Position numbers and translations under genes: made by a program. Positions 49,962 to 58,704 of a stretch of 64,000 nt of DNA are shown piece after piece. The stretch's first letter is position 1; every line of letters starts with the position of its first letter. The notes under the pieces were generated by a model. The model was not told where the DNA came from. It made no database searches and worked only from the letters and a program-made list of their open reading frames with translations. Source of the DNA: Campylobacterales bacterium (GTDB taxonomy: Bacteria > Campylobacterota > Campylobacteria > Campylobacterales > Sulfurimonadaceae); NCBI GenBank assembly GCA_014859655.1, contig JACUTT010000008.1, positions 1-64,000 on the forward strand, written 5' to 3'.

Positions 49962-51325
49962 GACCTGCCGATCAGTTTTTTCGCATTTTTCATCACATCG
50001 GTGATATTAAGACGGATCCACTCCTCATCCATCCACTCTTCAGGCCGGACTTCCACGCCTTGCACAAGAATACCAAAATGCAGATGATCGCCCATCGCGT
50101 AACCGCTCAAGCCCGTATTTGCGATCTGCTGGCTAGGTTTTACCGCATCGCCGGGGGCGACTTTTAGGCTTGAACAGTGCCCATAGATCGTGTAAAGGCC
50201 CATGCCGTGATGAATGATCGGGAGATTGCCGTAGATGCCGTTCTCTTCGGCAAAAACAGTCACGCCGTGATTTTGAGACTTGATCTCTGCCATCTTCACG
50301 CTGGCAAGGTCAAGACCCAGGTGATACGATTCGCTCACTTTCTGATTGTCATAATAGTAGAGTCTGTGATCGCCAAAACTTGCGACTTTCTGGCCATTTT
50401 TCAAAGGGTAGAAAGGCTTAATTGAAAACTCGGAGATCGTCTCATTTGAAACCTTTGACGTAATGGTGTGAATAGTCTTTTCATTATTTGCACGTACCTG
50501 TTCATTGATGATCTTGAACTGTTCTATCGGGTCATCTACGCCCTGTGTCTCTGGATACTCCGCCGCCAAAGTTGCGATCTTGCCTTTTAAAAAGCGGTCC
50601 GAAAGCTTCATCTTTGAGACACGGTAGTTTTTAGCCTTGTGATAGTAGGGGATGTGAATCTGCGTCTTATTTCCCGCTTTGTCTGTAGCTACAACCCGTG
50701 CATCAAAGTTCTTCTGCACCACCGGCCAGGCGACCAGGGCGACATAATATCCCTCTTTATAAAAAGGCTGGACTTTGAAGCGTTTTTCTTTGTTGACCTC
50801 AACATAGAGTTCGTTCATATTTTCATCATTTGCCTTGAAGACGACAAGAGCAGAGCCCCCTTTGTAGATCCCGTAAGAGTTCGTCACAAGGGTCACCAGA
50901 GGTTTTCTCTTGTCTATAATAAAACGTTTCTCTATGCTGGCACTGTTCCCGGAAAAGAAATTCCATTGGCTTCCGTCAACAGCCGTGACAACGATCGCGA
51001 TTTCTTTGTCTTGTATCCTTTGGCTCATCTGCGGAAACTCGACTTTAAGCTCAAGCTTCTTCTGCGGTACCAGCAGCGCCTCATGACTGAGGACTTTTTC
51101 ACCGTCTGCACTGATCATCTTGACTTCATAATACTTTATGCCGCTCTCATCTTCGATACTCACATCGATCGGCTCTTTGAGGTTCCAGTACTGCGCGCTT
51201 GTCATTGTCACAATCGGCAGATCGCGCTCAAAGAGCTTGGAGTTATAGAGGTAGATAATCCCGCTGATAATCCCTACAAAAATAATTAAAAACAGTACCG
51301 TCGATGAATTTCTTTTTTGTCTCAA
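49958..51325 (-). CDS. M23 family (LytM) metallopeptidase with N-terminal TM helix
   Basis: YHLGLDLASVKMAEIKSQNHGVTVFAEENGIYGNLPIIHHGMGLYTIYGHCSSLKVAPGDAV; GDHLHFGILVQG. Confidence 0.93.
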   Translation of the reverse strand: MRQKRNSSTVLFLIIFVGIISGIIYLYNSKLFERDLPIVTMTSAQYWNLKEPIDVSIEDESGIKYYEVKMISADGEKVLSHEALLVPQKKLELKVEFPQMSQRIQDKEIAIVVTAVDGSQWNFFSGNSASIEKRFIIDKRKPLVTLVTNSYGIYKGGSALVVFKANDENMNELYVEVNKEKRFKVQPFYKEGYYVALVAWPVVQKNFDARVVATDKAGNKTQIHIPYYHKAKNYRVSKMKLSDRFLKGKIATLAAEYPETQGVDDPIEQFKIINEQVRANNEKTIHTITSKVSNETISEFSIKPFYPLKNGQKVASFGDHRLYYYDNQKVSESYHLGLDLASVKMAEIKSQNHGVTVFAEENGIYGNLPIIHHGMGLYTIYGHCSSLKVAPGDAVKPSQQIANTGLSGYAMGDHLHFGILVQGVEVRPEEWMDEEWIRLNITDVMKNAKKLIGRS

Positions 51326-52257
51326 ATCTTACCCTTTATTATACGTATAATCTTTTTTTCAATCTCTTCCAAGGAGGCCCCTGCTGTCACAAAGCCGGCC
51401 GAATGAAGATGTCCGCCTCCGCCAAAAACAGAGGCGATCTTATTCATATCCAGGCTGCTTTTGCTGCGAAGAGAACCTTTGATCTGTCCATCTTTTGTAT
51501 GGCGGAGCATCAATGCAACCTCGACGTTTACAAGCTCAAGGCTCTCATGCAGAGCCTCTTCACAATCGACATCATACGCACCGCTCTCTTCAAAAAAACT
51601 CTTTTCCACCAGCGTCGTAACCAGTTTCCCCGAGCACTGAAGCCGGGCGCCAGAGAGCATCTTTGCCTTCATCCGAACGGAGGCGAGTGAACGCTCTTTG
51701 AAAAGCATCTGTGTGCACAAAGCATTATCTGCTCCACATCCGATCAGGTCCGCCGCCATAAGAAAAGCCCTTTGATCTGTTTTTGCCGTGGTAAAACACT
51801 GCGAATCATCGATCAGACCGGCATAGAGGGCCGTTGCTATCTTGGCATTGAGCGCTATAACGTTCTTTTTAAAAAAGTCATACACGACTTCAGAGGTACT
51901 GATCGCAGAGGCGTCAATAAGGTTGATCTCTCCGTACTTCTCGTTTGAAACATGATGGTCGATGTTTACCAGCGGCGCATTCACCTCTATGCCAAGGCGT
52001 CTATAGCTACCGCAGTCAAAACTCATGGCCAAGTCATACGCTTTAGGAAGAGAAGATTTGACCTTATCAAAAAAGGGCAAAAACCGCAGGGCGGGATTTA
52101 TCTTTTCTGTTTTGCAAAAAAGGGTGACCTTTTTGTGCAGGCGCAGGATATGGGTGTACATGGCAATCGCCGAGCCCAAAGAATCGGCATCAGGATTGAC
52201 ATGGGCGATGATAAGGATATGTTTTGCATCTTCGATCGCTTTGATCACGCTGTCCAT
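51322..52257 (-). CDS. DHH/DHHA1 family phosphoesterase (NrnA-like)
   Basis: ILIIAHVNPDADSLGSAIAMY; VNIDHHVSNEKYGEINLID; FGGGGHLHSAGF. Confidence 0.93.
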   Translation of the reverse strand: MDSVIKAIEDAKHILIIAHVNPDADSLGSAIAMYTHILRLHKKVTLFCKTEKINPALRFLPFFDKVKSSLPKAYDLAMSFDCGSYRRLGIEVNAPLVNIDHHVSNEKYGEINLIDASAISTSEVVYDFFKKNVIALNAKIATALYAGLIDDSQCFTTAKTDQRAFLMAADLIGCGADNALCTQMLFKERSLASVRMKAKMLSGARLQCSGKLVTTLVEKSFFEESGAYDVDCEEALHESLELVNVEVALMLRHTKDGQIKGSLRSKSSLDMNKIASVFGGGGHLHSAGFVTAGASLEEIEKKIIRIIKGKI

Positions 52258-52342
52258 AACCGCCCGTCCCCCTTCATATAGTTTTGGAATTGTACTCAAA
52301 AGATGGTTAACGGCTGGTTAAAACAGAAGGCTCAAAGCAAAA

Positions 52343-53674
52343 TCAGATAGCTATAACACAGTTTCTTCCGCTGCTTTTTGCCTGATACATCGCTGTGTCT
52401 GTACGATGCAGAAGCGAATTTGGGCTGTCCCCTTTTTGGTACTGTGAAACGCCGAAACTGCAGCTGATACTGCCGACCTGCTCAAAAATATACTCCGCGA
52501 TAAATGCGCGCATCTTTTCGGCTACCTGAATAGCACCGGCGGCATCAACAAGCGGAAGGATAACAACGAACTCTTCGCCTCCCCACCTCGCAATCATATC
52601 ATTGCTGCGCAGCAGCTCTTTGCACTGTGTTGAGATGGATTTGAGGACCTTGTCACCCACAAGATGGCCATAGCTGTCATTGATCGACTTGAAATGGTCG
52701 ATGTCAAAGAAGATCAAAGAGAAGACCCCGCTGCTATAGCGCTCTATGCGCGTAAACTCGTCAAGCATCTTCGTTTCAAAACTGCTTCGGTTCGGCAGGT
52801 GTGTCAAGGGATCAAACTGAGCCATCTCCTCGTATTTTGATGCCCGCGCCTCCAGCAAGCGGTTCACTTCTTCAAGCTGCTTGTCGCGCGCTTTAAGGTT
52901 CTCTGCCCAGCGGCTGTAGACCTTGGCTAAGAGCTCCTGCTGGCTGATCTGGCCGATGATCTCGCCTTTTTTATTCGATACGATCACTCTTTTGAAGTGT
53001 TCTCTTTGCACAAACTCCAATGCCTCGTGGATACTGCTATCCTCGTCAATGCTATAGACCGGAGAGGACATAAAGTCGCAAATAGGCCGGTTCAGGTCGC
53101 AGCCGTCATTGAGCAGTCTTATTGTGTCTTTTGTCGTGATAATGCCGACGGCCTTGCTCTGCTCATAAAGGATGACAGAATCCAGATGTGAACTGTTCAT
53201 CACACGCAATATATCGTAGGTATCTGACTGCGCATCAGCGCGCATGAGCACATTTCTCCATAAGATATCTTTGATTTTCTGCTCTTTCATCAAGAGCGCA
53301 GGATCTATGCTTGAGATGATGTCTGTGTAGGTGACAAATCCGCAAAGTTTCTCATCTTTGTCTGTTACACAAAGACAGCTGCAGCTGTTATTTAGCTCTT
53401 TCAAGGCATCCGAGAGAGAGGTATCATAGGGGACACTACTGATCATCTCTAGTTTCAGCACTTTTATCGGCATGTCGAAGCTGACACGCTCCACCTTAAA
53501 ACGAATCAGGTCGTTTGCCGTTATCATCCGATAACGACTGCTTCCTTCTTTGGTAACAACAATGTCACGGACACTGTGCCAGTACATCAACTGCACAGCT
53601 TCTTCAAGCTTTTGGTTTTCGTCGATTTTGATCACTTCTCTTGTCGCGAGGTCGATCACATAGGGAAAGGTCAT
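52343..53674 (-). CDS. CBS-domain diguanylate cyclase (GGDEF-type, RWGGEEFV)
   Basis: FDPLTHLPNRSSFE; FFDIDHFKSINDSYGHLVGDKVL; ARWGGEEFVVILP; N-terminal CBS-like repeats. Confidence 0.93.
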   Translation of the reverse strand: MTFPYVIDLATREVIKIDENQKLEEAVQLMYWHSVRDIVVTKEGSSRYRMITANDLIRFKVERVSFDMPIKVLKLEMISSVPYDTSLSDALKELNNSCSCLCVTDKDEKLCGFVTYTDIISSIDPALLMKEQKIKDILWRNVLMRADAQSDTYDILRVMNSSHLDSVILYEQSKAVGIITTKDTIRLLNDGCDLNRPICDFMSSPVYSIDEDSSIHEALEFVQREHFKRVIVSNKKGEIIGQISQQELLAKVYSRWAENLKARDKQLEEVNRLLEARASKYEEMAQFDPLTHLPNRSSFETKMLDEFTRIERYSSGVFSLIFFDIDHFKSINDSYGHLVGDKVLKSISTQCKELLRSNDMIARWGGEEFVVILPLVDAAGAIQVAEKMRAFIAEYIFEQVGSISCSFGVSQYQKGDSPNSLLHRTDTAMYQAKSSGRNCVIAI

Positions 53675-53734
53675 ATACTAGACTCCTTTGTCATTGAAGA
53701 ATTATACTCACTTGCCCCTGAATAATGACAATTT

Positions 53735-54790
53735 CTAGCGTTTTTTGTCCATCTTGTAGACATAGGCCAAAACCTCCGCAACCGCCTGAAAAAGCGACTC
53801 CGGGATTGGGGCATCCAGATCGACTTCGGCATAGAGCGAACGCGCAAGCGGAGGATTTTGAACAATGTGCACGCCGTTTTCACGGGCAATCTTTTTGATA
53901 TTTAGTGCGATCTGGTTCATCCCCTTGGCGACAACCACGGGCGCTCTGTGCTTGTCCTCTTTGTAGCGTATAGCCACCGCATAGTGGGTGGGGTTGGTGA
54001 TGACAACATCCGCAGTCGGCACCTCCGCCATCATCCGTTTTCGCGACATCTGCATCTGGATCTGGCGGATTTTCGCCTTGACCATAGGGTCTCCGTCCAT
54101 GTTTTTCATCTCGTCTTTAACCTCTTGTTTGCTCATCTTCAGCTGACTAAAATACTGTTTACGCACAATAATGATATCCGCCAGAGCAAAGACAAAAGTG
54201 ATCAACAGCATTACAAGCGCCAGTATGATCGCCTTGTCGCGCAGCCAAAGAAGCTGATCGTTCAAGCCAAAGGCTGTCACCAGAGGAAGCTCTTCGATAA
54301 ACATAAAAAAGAAGATAAACCCTATGCCCAAGGTGATAAACGACTTCAAGGTGATCTTGATCGATTCGATCAGCTTTTTCATCGAGACAAGGTTTTTTAT
54401 CCCCTTTATCGGATCAATCTTCTTAAAATCGGGGATCAGCGGCTTGGTCGTAAACAAAAATCCGAACTGCGCAAAACTTGCCGCTACCCCAGCTATAGCA
54501 ACCAGCAACGCAAGCGGAATAATCATTATCAAGACTTCCCTCATCGTTACAAAGGTGATCTCAAAAATAAGTTCGCGGTTAAACTCATGGGAAAAAAGAG
54601 AGTAGTAGTAGCGGTAAAGATTAAAAAAATGCTCTTCGATGAAACCAAATAGCATCAAAAAGCCTAAAATCGCGACAAAAAGGGTAAAGAGTCCCGACAT
54701 ATCCTGACTCTTGGGAACATTCCCCTCTGTGCGCGCATCGTCTATTTTTTTTTGAGTAGGTTCTTCTGTCTTCTCCTGATCGTCTGCCAT
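53735..54790 (-). CDS. flhB: Flagellar biosynthesis protein FlhB
   Basis: MADDQEKTEEPTQKKIDDARTEGNVPKSQDM; VVITNPTHYAVAIRY autocleavage motif NPTH. Confidence 0.97.
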   Translation of the reverse strand: MADDQEKTEEPTQKKIDDARTEGNVPKSQDMSGLFTLFVAILGFLMLFGFIEEHFFNLYRYYYSLFSHEFNRELIFEITFVTMREVLIMIIPLALLVAIAGVAASFAQFGFLFTTKPLIPDFKKIDPIKGIKNLVSMKKLIESIKITLKSFITLGIGFIFFFMFIEELPLVTAFGLNDQLLWLRDKAIILALVMLLITFVFALADIIIVRKQYFSQLKMSKQEVKDEMKNMDGDPMVKAKIRQIQMQMSRKRMMAEVPTADVVITNPTHYAVAIRYKEDKHRAPVVVAKGMNQIALNIKKIARENGVHIVQNPPLARSLYAEVDLDAPIPESLFQAVAEVLAYVYKMDKKR

Positions 54791-54962
54791 AAAAGCTCCT
54801 TAGAAGAACATGCAAAAATTTATTTTAAATTTTGCTTTAGCGGTCATAGCGGGCCCAGCGTAAGAAAAGGAATGTATTTCTTTTCTGTTCTCATCAAAAA
54901 ATACTTCTGTCTTCTCCTGATCGTCTGCCATAAAAGCTCCTTAGAAGAACCTGCAAAAATTT
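54763..54962. repeat. Direct duplication of the flhB translation initiation region (59 nt, one mismatch) flanking a spacer
   Basis: CTTCTGTCTTCTCCTGATCGTCTGCCATAAAAGCTCCTTAGAAGAAC(A/C)TGCAAAAATT at 54763-54821 and 54904-54962, offset 141 nt; weaker similarity continues to ~54981. Confidence 0.9.
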
Positions 54963-54992
54963 CTAAGAAATTTGGCTTTACTCAAACTGATC

Positions 54993-55808
54993 TCAGTCCA
55001 TCTTCATTGAGAAGTCGATCCATTTTGCCTGGTGGATCAAGGCACCCGAACTGATGGCGTCCACGCCTGTTTTGGCATAAGACTCGATCGTCTCGAGTGA
55101 GATATTGCCGCTAGCTTCGAGCAGGATATTGGGGAAGTTTTTCTGCTTGTAGGCCACGACTTCGCGAAGCTCATCTGTGCTCATATTGTCGCACATCACG
55201 ATATCTGCGCCGGCAGCCATAAAGCTTTTTGCCTGCTCAAAGGTTTCGGCCTCTATCTCTATCTTGGAGGTAAAAGGGATCATTTTGCGTGCCTGTGCCA
55301 TAAAAAGCGAGATATCCTCTATCGTTTTGAGATGGGTATCTTTGAGCATCAGACAATCATCCAGCCCCAGACGGTGATTGACCGCGCCGCCCATACGCGT
55401 TGCGTATTTTTCAAAAATGCGCAGCTGGGGGCGGGTTTTTCGGGTATCGAGAAGTTTTGTACCATAAGGCGCAATGATCTGCACAAAGGCATGGGTATAA
55501 GTAGAGATAGAGCTCGCGTGCAGGAGCATGTTCAAAAGAGTGCGTTCAATGCGCAGCAGGGTATGCGAATCGCCCTTTATCTGTGCGAGCAGATCGCCCT
55601 TTTCAAAGGAGGCCGCATCTTTGGTGTGCCAGATGATCTCAAAGTTCTCCAGCTCCGCCAGCGCGTCCGCATAGATTTGTCCGGAAAAGATCCCCGAACT
55701 TTTGGCAATGATCCTTGCGCTCGCAGGTACAGCGGCGCTTACGAGTGCATAGAGATCGCCGCGCCCCACATCCTCGGCCAGAACCTCTTTTACAAACTTC
55801 TCAATCAT
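54993..55808 (-). CDS. nadC: Nicotinate-nucleotide pyrophosphorylase (carboxylating)
   Basis: LLDTRKTRPQLRIFEKYATRMGGAVNHRLGLDDCLMLKDTH; ASGNISLETIESYAKTGVDAISSGALIH. Confidence 0.96.
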   Translation of the reverse strand: MIEKFVKEVLAEDVGRGDLYALVSAAVPASARIIAKSSGIFSGQIYADALAELENFEIIWHTKDAASFEKGDLLAQIKGDSHTLLRIERTLLNMLLHASSISTYTHAFVQIIAPYGTKLLDTRKTRPQLRIFEKYATRMGGAVNHRLGLDDCLMLKDTHLKTIEDISLFMAQARKMIPFTSKIEIEAETFEQAKSFMAAGADIVMCDNMSTDELREVVAYKQKNFPNILLEASGNISLETIESYAKTGVDAISSGALIHQAKWIDFSMKMD

Positions 55809-56803
55809 AGGGCCATCATTCTTTCAAGAGCGACCTTGGCCCATTTTGCCGTTTCAGGATCGACAGTGATCTCGTTGATCGGCTCTGCCTCGTCGATCGC
55901 TTTGAGCGTCAGGTATACATCTTCAAGCGTCGTCTCGTTCATCGTCGGACATTCAGGCTTGGTCGAGGAGAGGACGTAGGTGTTTTCCGGACGCAAACGA
56001 TTCACCAGGTTGAACTCCGTTCCCACGGCGATCTTCTGCTCTTTTGGCGCCTCTTCGATGTACTTGATGATCTGCGACGTGGAGCCGACAAAATCGGCCA
56101 GGGCGCAGACAGAAGGGTCGCACTCGGGGTGGACGACGATCTTTATTCCCGGATATTTTTTGCGGTAGAACTTGATGTCATCCACGCTAAAAAGCTGGTG
56201 CACGGAACAAAAGCCGTTAAAGCAGATGATGTCTGAGTCTTTGGGGTCTTTTCCGTCGCCTATCACACAGGACTTCAGGCCCATCTGTTGGGCAATGTTT
56301 TGGCCCAGACAGCGGTCCGGGACAAAGAGTATTTTTTTTCCCTCTTCGAGCGCTTTGGAAATAATCTTTTTGGCGTTTGAGCTGGTACAGACCATGCCAC
56401 CCATCTTACCTACTTTTGCCTTGACGTCCGCGTTTGAGTTGATGTAGGTGATCGGCAGGATATCTTCCGAAGAGATGCCGGCCTTGTTCATGAAGGCGAT
56501 CGACTCGTCAAAATAGAGCGCGTCCATCATTCTTGCCATAGCGCAGCAGGCGATCTTTGGCATCACGACACGTTTTTCAGGGCTCAAGACCTTGACGCTC
56601 TGTCCCATAAACCCGACCCCGCAAAAGAGCACGAATGTAGAATCGTCTTCCATTGTTTTTTTGGCAAGTTCCAGACTGTCGCCCGTGATATCCGCTATCT
56701 CAAAGACCTCGTCTCTTTGGTAAAAATGGGCTACTATCGTAACATCCAGCTTCTCTTTTAGCGCGATTATCTTCTCTTTGAGTTCTTCCTGCGTGTTTTT
56801 CAA
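55805..56803 (-). CDS. nadA: Quinolinate synthase A
   Basis: VAHFYQRDEVFEIADITGDSLELAKK; FCGVGFMGQSVKVLSPEKRV; VHPECDPSVCALADFVGSTSQIIKYI. Confidence 0.96.
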   Translation of the reverse strand: MKNTQEELKEKIIALKEKLDVTIVAHFYQRDEVFEIADITGDSLELAKKTMEDDSTFVLFCGVGFMGQSVKVLSPEKRVVMPKIACCAMARMMDALYFDESIAFMNKAGISSEDILPITYINSNADVKAKVGKMGGMVCTSSNAKKIISKALEEGKKILFVPDRCLGQNIAQQMGLKSCVIGDGKDPKDSDIICFNGFCSVHQLFSVDDIKFYRKKYPGIKIVVHPECDPSVCALADFVGSTSQIIKYIEEAPKEQKIAVGTEFNLVNRLRPENTYVLSSTKPECPTMNETTLEDVYLTLKAIDEAEPINEITVDPETAKWAKVALERMMAL

Positions 56804-56902
56804 AACTTATCCTAAATTATAATTAATGCAAGTATAACAAATTTTTCACTACACTTTCGTCACTAAATCAATTTTAGAGCCACTCTAAAATTTGGAGAAA
56901 CC

Positions 56903-57517
56903 ATGGAAATCCTCTTTAATATCAATGTGCAGTTCTATCTGGCAGCCTACCTTGTCGGTTCTATTCCCTTCGGTCTTCTGCTGGCCAAGTTTTTTGCCGG
57001 TGTCAACATCAAAGAGTCCGGCTCGCAGAGCATCGGCGCGACGAATGTGCTTCGCGTCGTCAAGCAGAGCAATCCTGCTTTGGCCAAAAAACTCGGCGCC
57101 GCCACTCTGGCTTTGGATGCGCTGAAGGGTATAGCGGTTTTGGCCCTTGCCATGCTGATGGATATGCCTGAGTCAACCCTCTGGGCAGTCGCCGTGCTTG
57201 CTGTCATCGGACATTGTTTCAGCGTCTATCTGATGTTTGAGGGCGGGAAAGGCGTGGCGACCGGCCTGGGCGTACTTGCGGTGATGCTTCCGATCGAGAC
57301 GGCCATCGCCTTTGGCGTCTGGTTTCTTGCGGCAAAGACCCTTAAAATCTCTTCACTCTCTTCGCTTATTGCACTGCTTTCACTGGTGATCGCCTCTTTT
57401 TTCATTCACCCCGATATGGCGCATGCCCCGGTTTTGATCATTGCCTTTATCATTATCTATAAACATATTCCAAACATCATCCGCCTGATCAAGGGCGAAG
57501 AGAAAAAGGTGATATGA
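56903..57517 (+). CDS. plsY: Glycerol-3-phosphate acyltransferase PlsY
   Basis: YLVGSIPFGLLLAKFFAGVNIKESGSQSIGATNVLR; VIGHCFSVYLMFEGGKGVATGLGV. Confidence 0.96.
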   Translation: MEILFNINVQFYLAAYLVGSIPFGLLLAKFFAGVNIKESGSQSIGATNVLRVVKQSNPALAKKLGAATLALDALKGIAVLALAMLMDMPESTLWAVAVLAVIGHCFSVYLMFEGGKGVATGLGVLAVMLPIETAIAFGVWFLAAKTLKISSLSSLIALLSLVIASFFIHPDMAHAPVLIIAFIIIYKHIPNIIRLIKGEEKKVI

Positions 57518-57837
57518 AGATCCATATCGAAGAGCTCCGTTTCAACTGCATTATCGGCCTGCTTGAAACGGAGCGTCATACGCCGCAAGAGGTTATCATA
57601 AACCTCGAACTCGACTATGACTACAAGAATGAGTTTATGAATTATGCGGAGCTTTGTGCCGATGTACAATCGAACATGCAGGAGAAAAAATACGAGCTTC
57701 TCGAAACAGCGCTCGATGCTCTTTTTGCTCTAATCTATGCGCGCTATCCCCTCGCAAAACGTCTCTTTATAAAGATCACAAAACCTGATATTTTAGACAA
57801 TTGCCGCGTCAGCGTCAGCAACATTAAAAAATTCTGA
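57514..57837 (+). CDS. folB: Dihydroneopterin aldolase
   Basis: MKIHIEELRFNCIIGLLETERHTPQEVIINLELDYDY; overlaps plsY stop. Confidence 0.88.
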   Translation: MKIHIEELRFNCIIGLLETERHTPQEVIINLELDYDYKNEFMNYAELCADVQSNMQEKKYELLETALDALFALIYARYPLAKRLFIKITKPDILDNCRVSVSNIKKF

Positions 57838-57871
57838 AAGAAATATTAAGATTTGCTGAAAGAAATATTAA
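57834..57871. promoter_or_regulatory. Tandem 16-nt direct repeats with 22-nt period upstream of the CosR/HsrA-like regulator
   Basis: CTGAAAGAAATATTAA at 57834-57849 and 57856-57871. Confidence 0.6.
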
Positions 57872-57911
57872 TGTTTATTGAAAAATACTTTAAAAATTTC
57901 TAAAACTGTGT

Positions 57912-57917
57912 TATAAT
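57912..57917 (+). promoter_or_regulatory. Putative -10 box of the response regulator promoter
   Basis: TGTGTTATAATCC 30 nt upstream of ATG 57947. Confidence 0.55.
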
Positions 57918-57946
57918 CCACAAAATTTTACATGTGAGGACGCTAA

Positions 57947-58621
57947 ATGCGCATTCTTATTATTGAAGATGAAGTAACTCTTAATAAAACACTCGCAGAA
58001 GGTTTGAAAGAGTTCGGCTACCAGAGTGATGTTGTTGAAAACATCAAAGACGGTGAGTATTATCTAGATATTCGAAATTATGACTTAGTATTAATGGACT
58101 GGATGCTTCCAGATGGAAATGGGATCGATATTATCGGAAACATAAAACGCAATACACCGAAGACGTGCGTTGTAGTTATCTCTGCTCGTGATGACAATGA
58201 GAGCGAGATCGAAGCGCTTAATGCGGGTGCGGATGACTATATCCGAAAGCCTTTCGATTTTGATGTTCTGGTAGCGCGTCTTGCGGCGCGTCTGCGTTTT
58301 GGCGGATCAAACATCATCGAGATTGAAGATCTTATCATCAATCCTGAAGAAGAGAAGATCACCTACAAAGAGAAGGATATCGAGCTCAAAGGCAAGCCTT
58401 TTGAGGTCTTGACCCACTTGGCACGCCACCGTGATCAGATCGTCTCCAAAGAGCAGCTTCTCGACGCGATCTGGGAAGAGCCGGAACTGGTAACACCAAA
58501 CGTTATCGAAGTTGCGATCAACCAGATTCGCCAGAAAATGGACAAGCCTTTGAATATCACTACCATAGAGACGGTTCGCCGACGCGGTTACCGTTTCTGT
58601 TTTCCAAAAGAGATAAACTAA
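57947..58621 (+). CDS. OmpR-family response regulator, CosR/HsrA-like
   Basis: Receiver domain with LVLMDWMLPDG; C-terminus KGKPFEVLTHLARHRDQIVSKEQLLDAIWEEPELVTPNVIEVAINQIRQKMDKPLNITTIETVRRRGYRFCFPK, near-identical to remembered CosR (C. jejuni)/HP1043 (H. pylori) C-termini. Confidence 0.93.
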   Translation: MRILIIEDEVTLNKTLAEGLKEFGYQSDVVENIKDGEYYLDIRNYDLVLMDWMLPDGNGIDIIGNIKRNTPKTCVVVISARDDNESEIEALNAGADDYIRKPFDFDVLVARLAARLRFGGSNIIEIEDLIINPEEEKITYKEKDIELKGKPFEVLTHLARHRDQIVSKEQLLDAIWEEPELVTPNVIEVAINQIRQKMDKPLNITTIETVRRRGYRFCFPKEIN

Positions 58622-58670
58622 TCTCCCCTGACTCCCTTTCGGGGTCACTGCTATTTAACCTTGCATCTGA

Positions 58671-58676
58671 TATAAT
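58671..58676 (+). promoter_or_regulatory. Putative -10 box upstream of histidine kinase
   Basis: CTGATATAATCACCC 29 nt upstream of the probable start at 58705. Confidence 0.4.
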
Positions 58677-58704
58677 CACCCTTAAATTATCCTAAAGAAT
58701 GCTA

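Noticed and set aside
50639-51289. 216-aa plus-strand ORF
   Set aside because: Antisense to the M23 peptidase gene; no independent signals
53948-54652. 234-aa plus-strand ORF
   Set aside because: Antisense to flhB; His/Arg/Lys-rich shadow frame of a membrane protein
54752-55054. 100-aa plus-strand ORF with internal repeat (FCLLLIVCHKSSLEE x2)
   Set aside because: The repeat is just the antisense reading of the duplicated flhB start; kept as a DNA duplication, not a gene
58629-58647. Hairpin TGACTCC-CTTTC-GGGGTCA after the response regulator
   Set aside because: Possible weak terminator or attenuator with one wobble pair, but no U-tract; not enough to call as a feature
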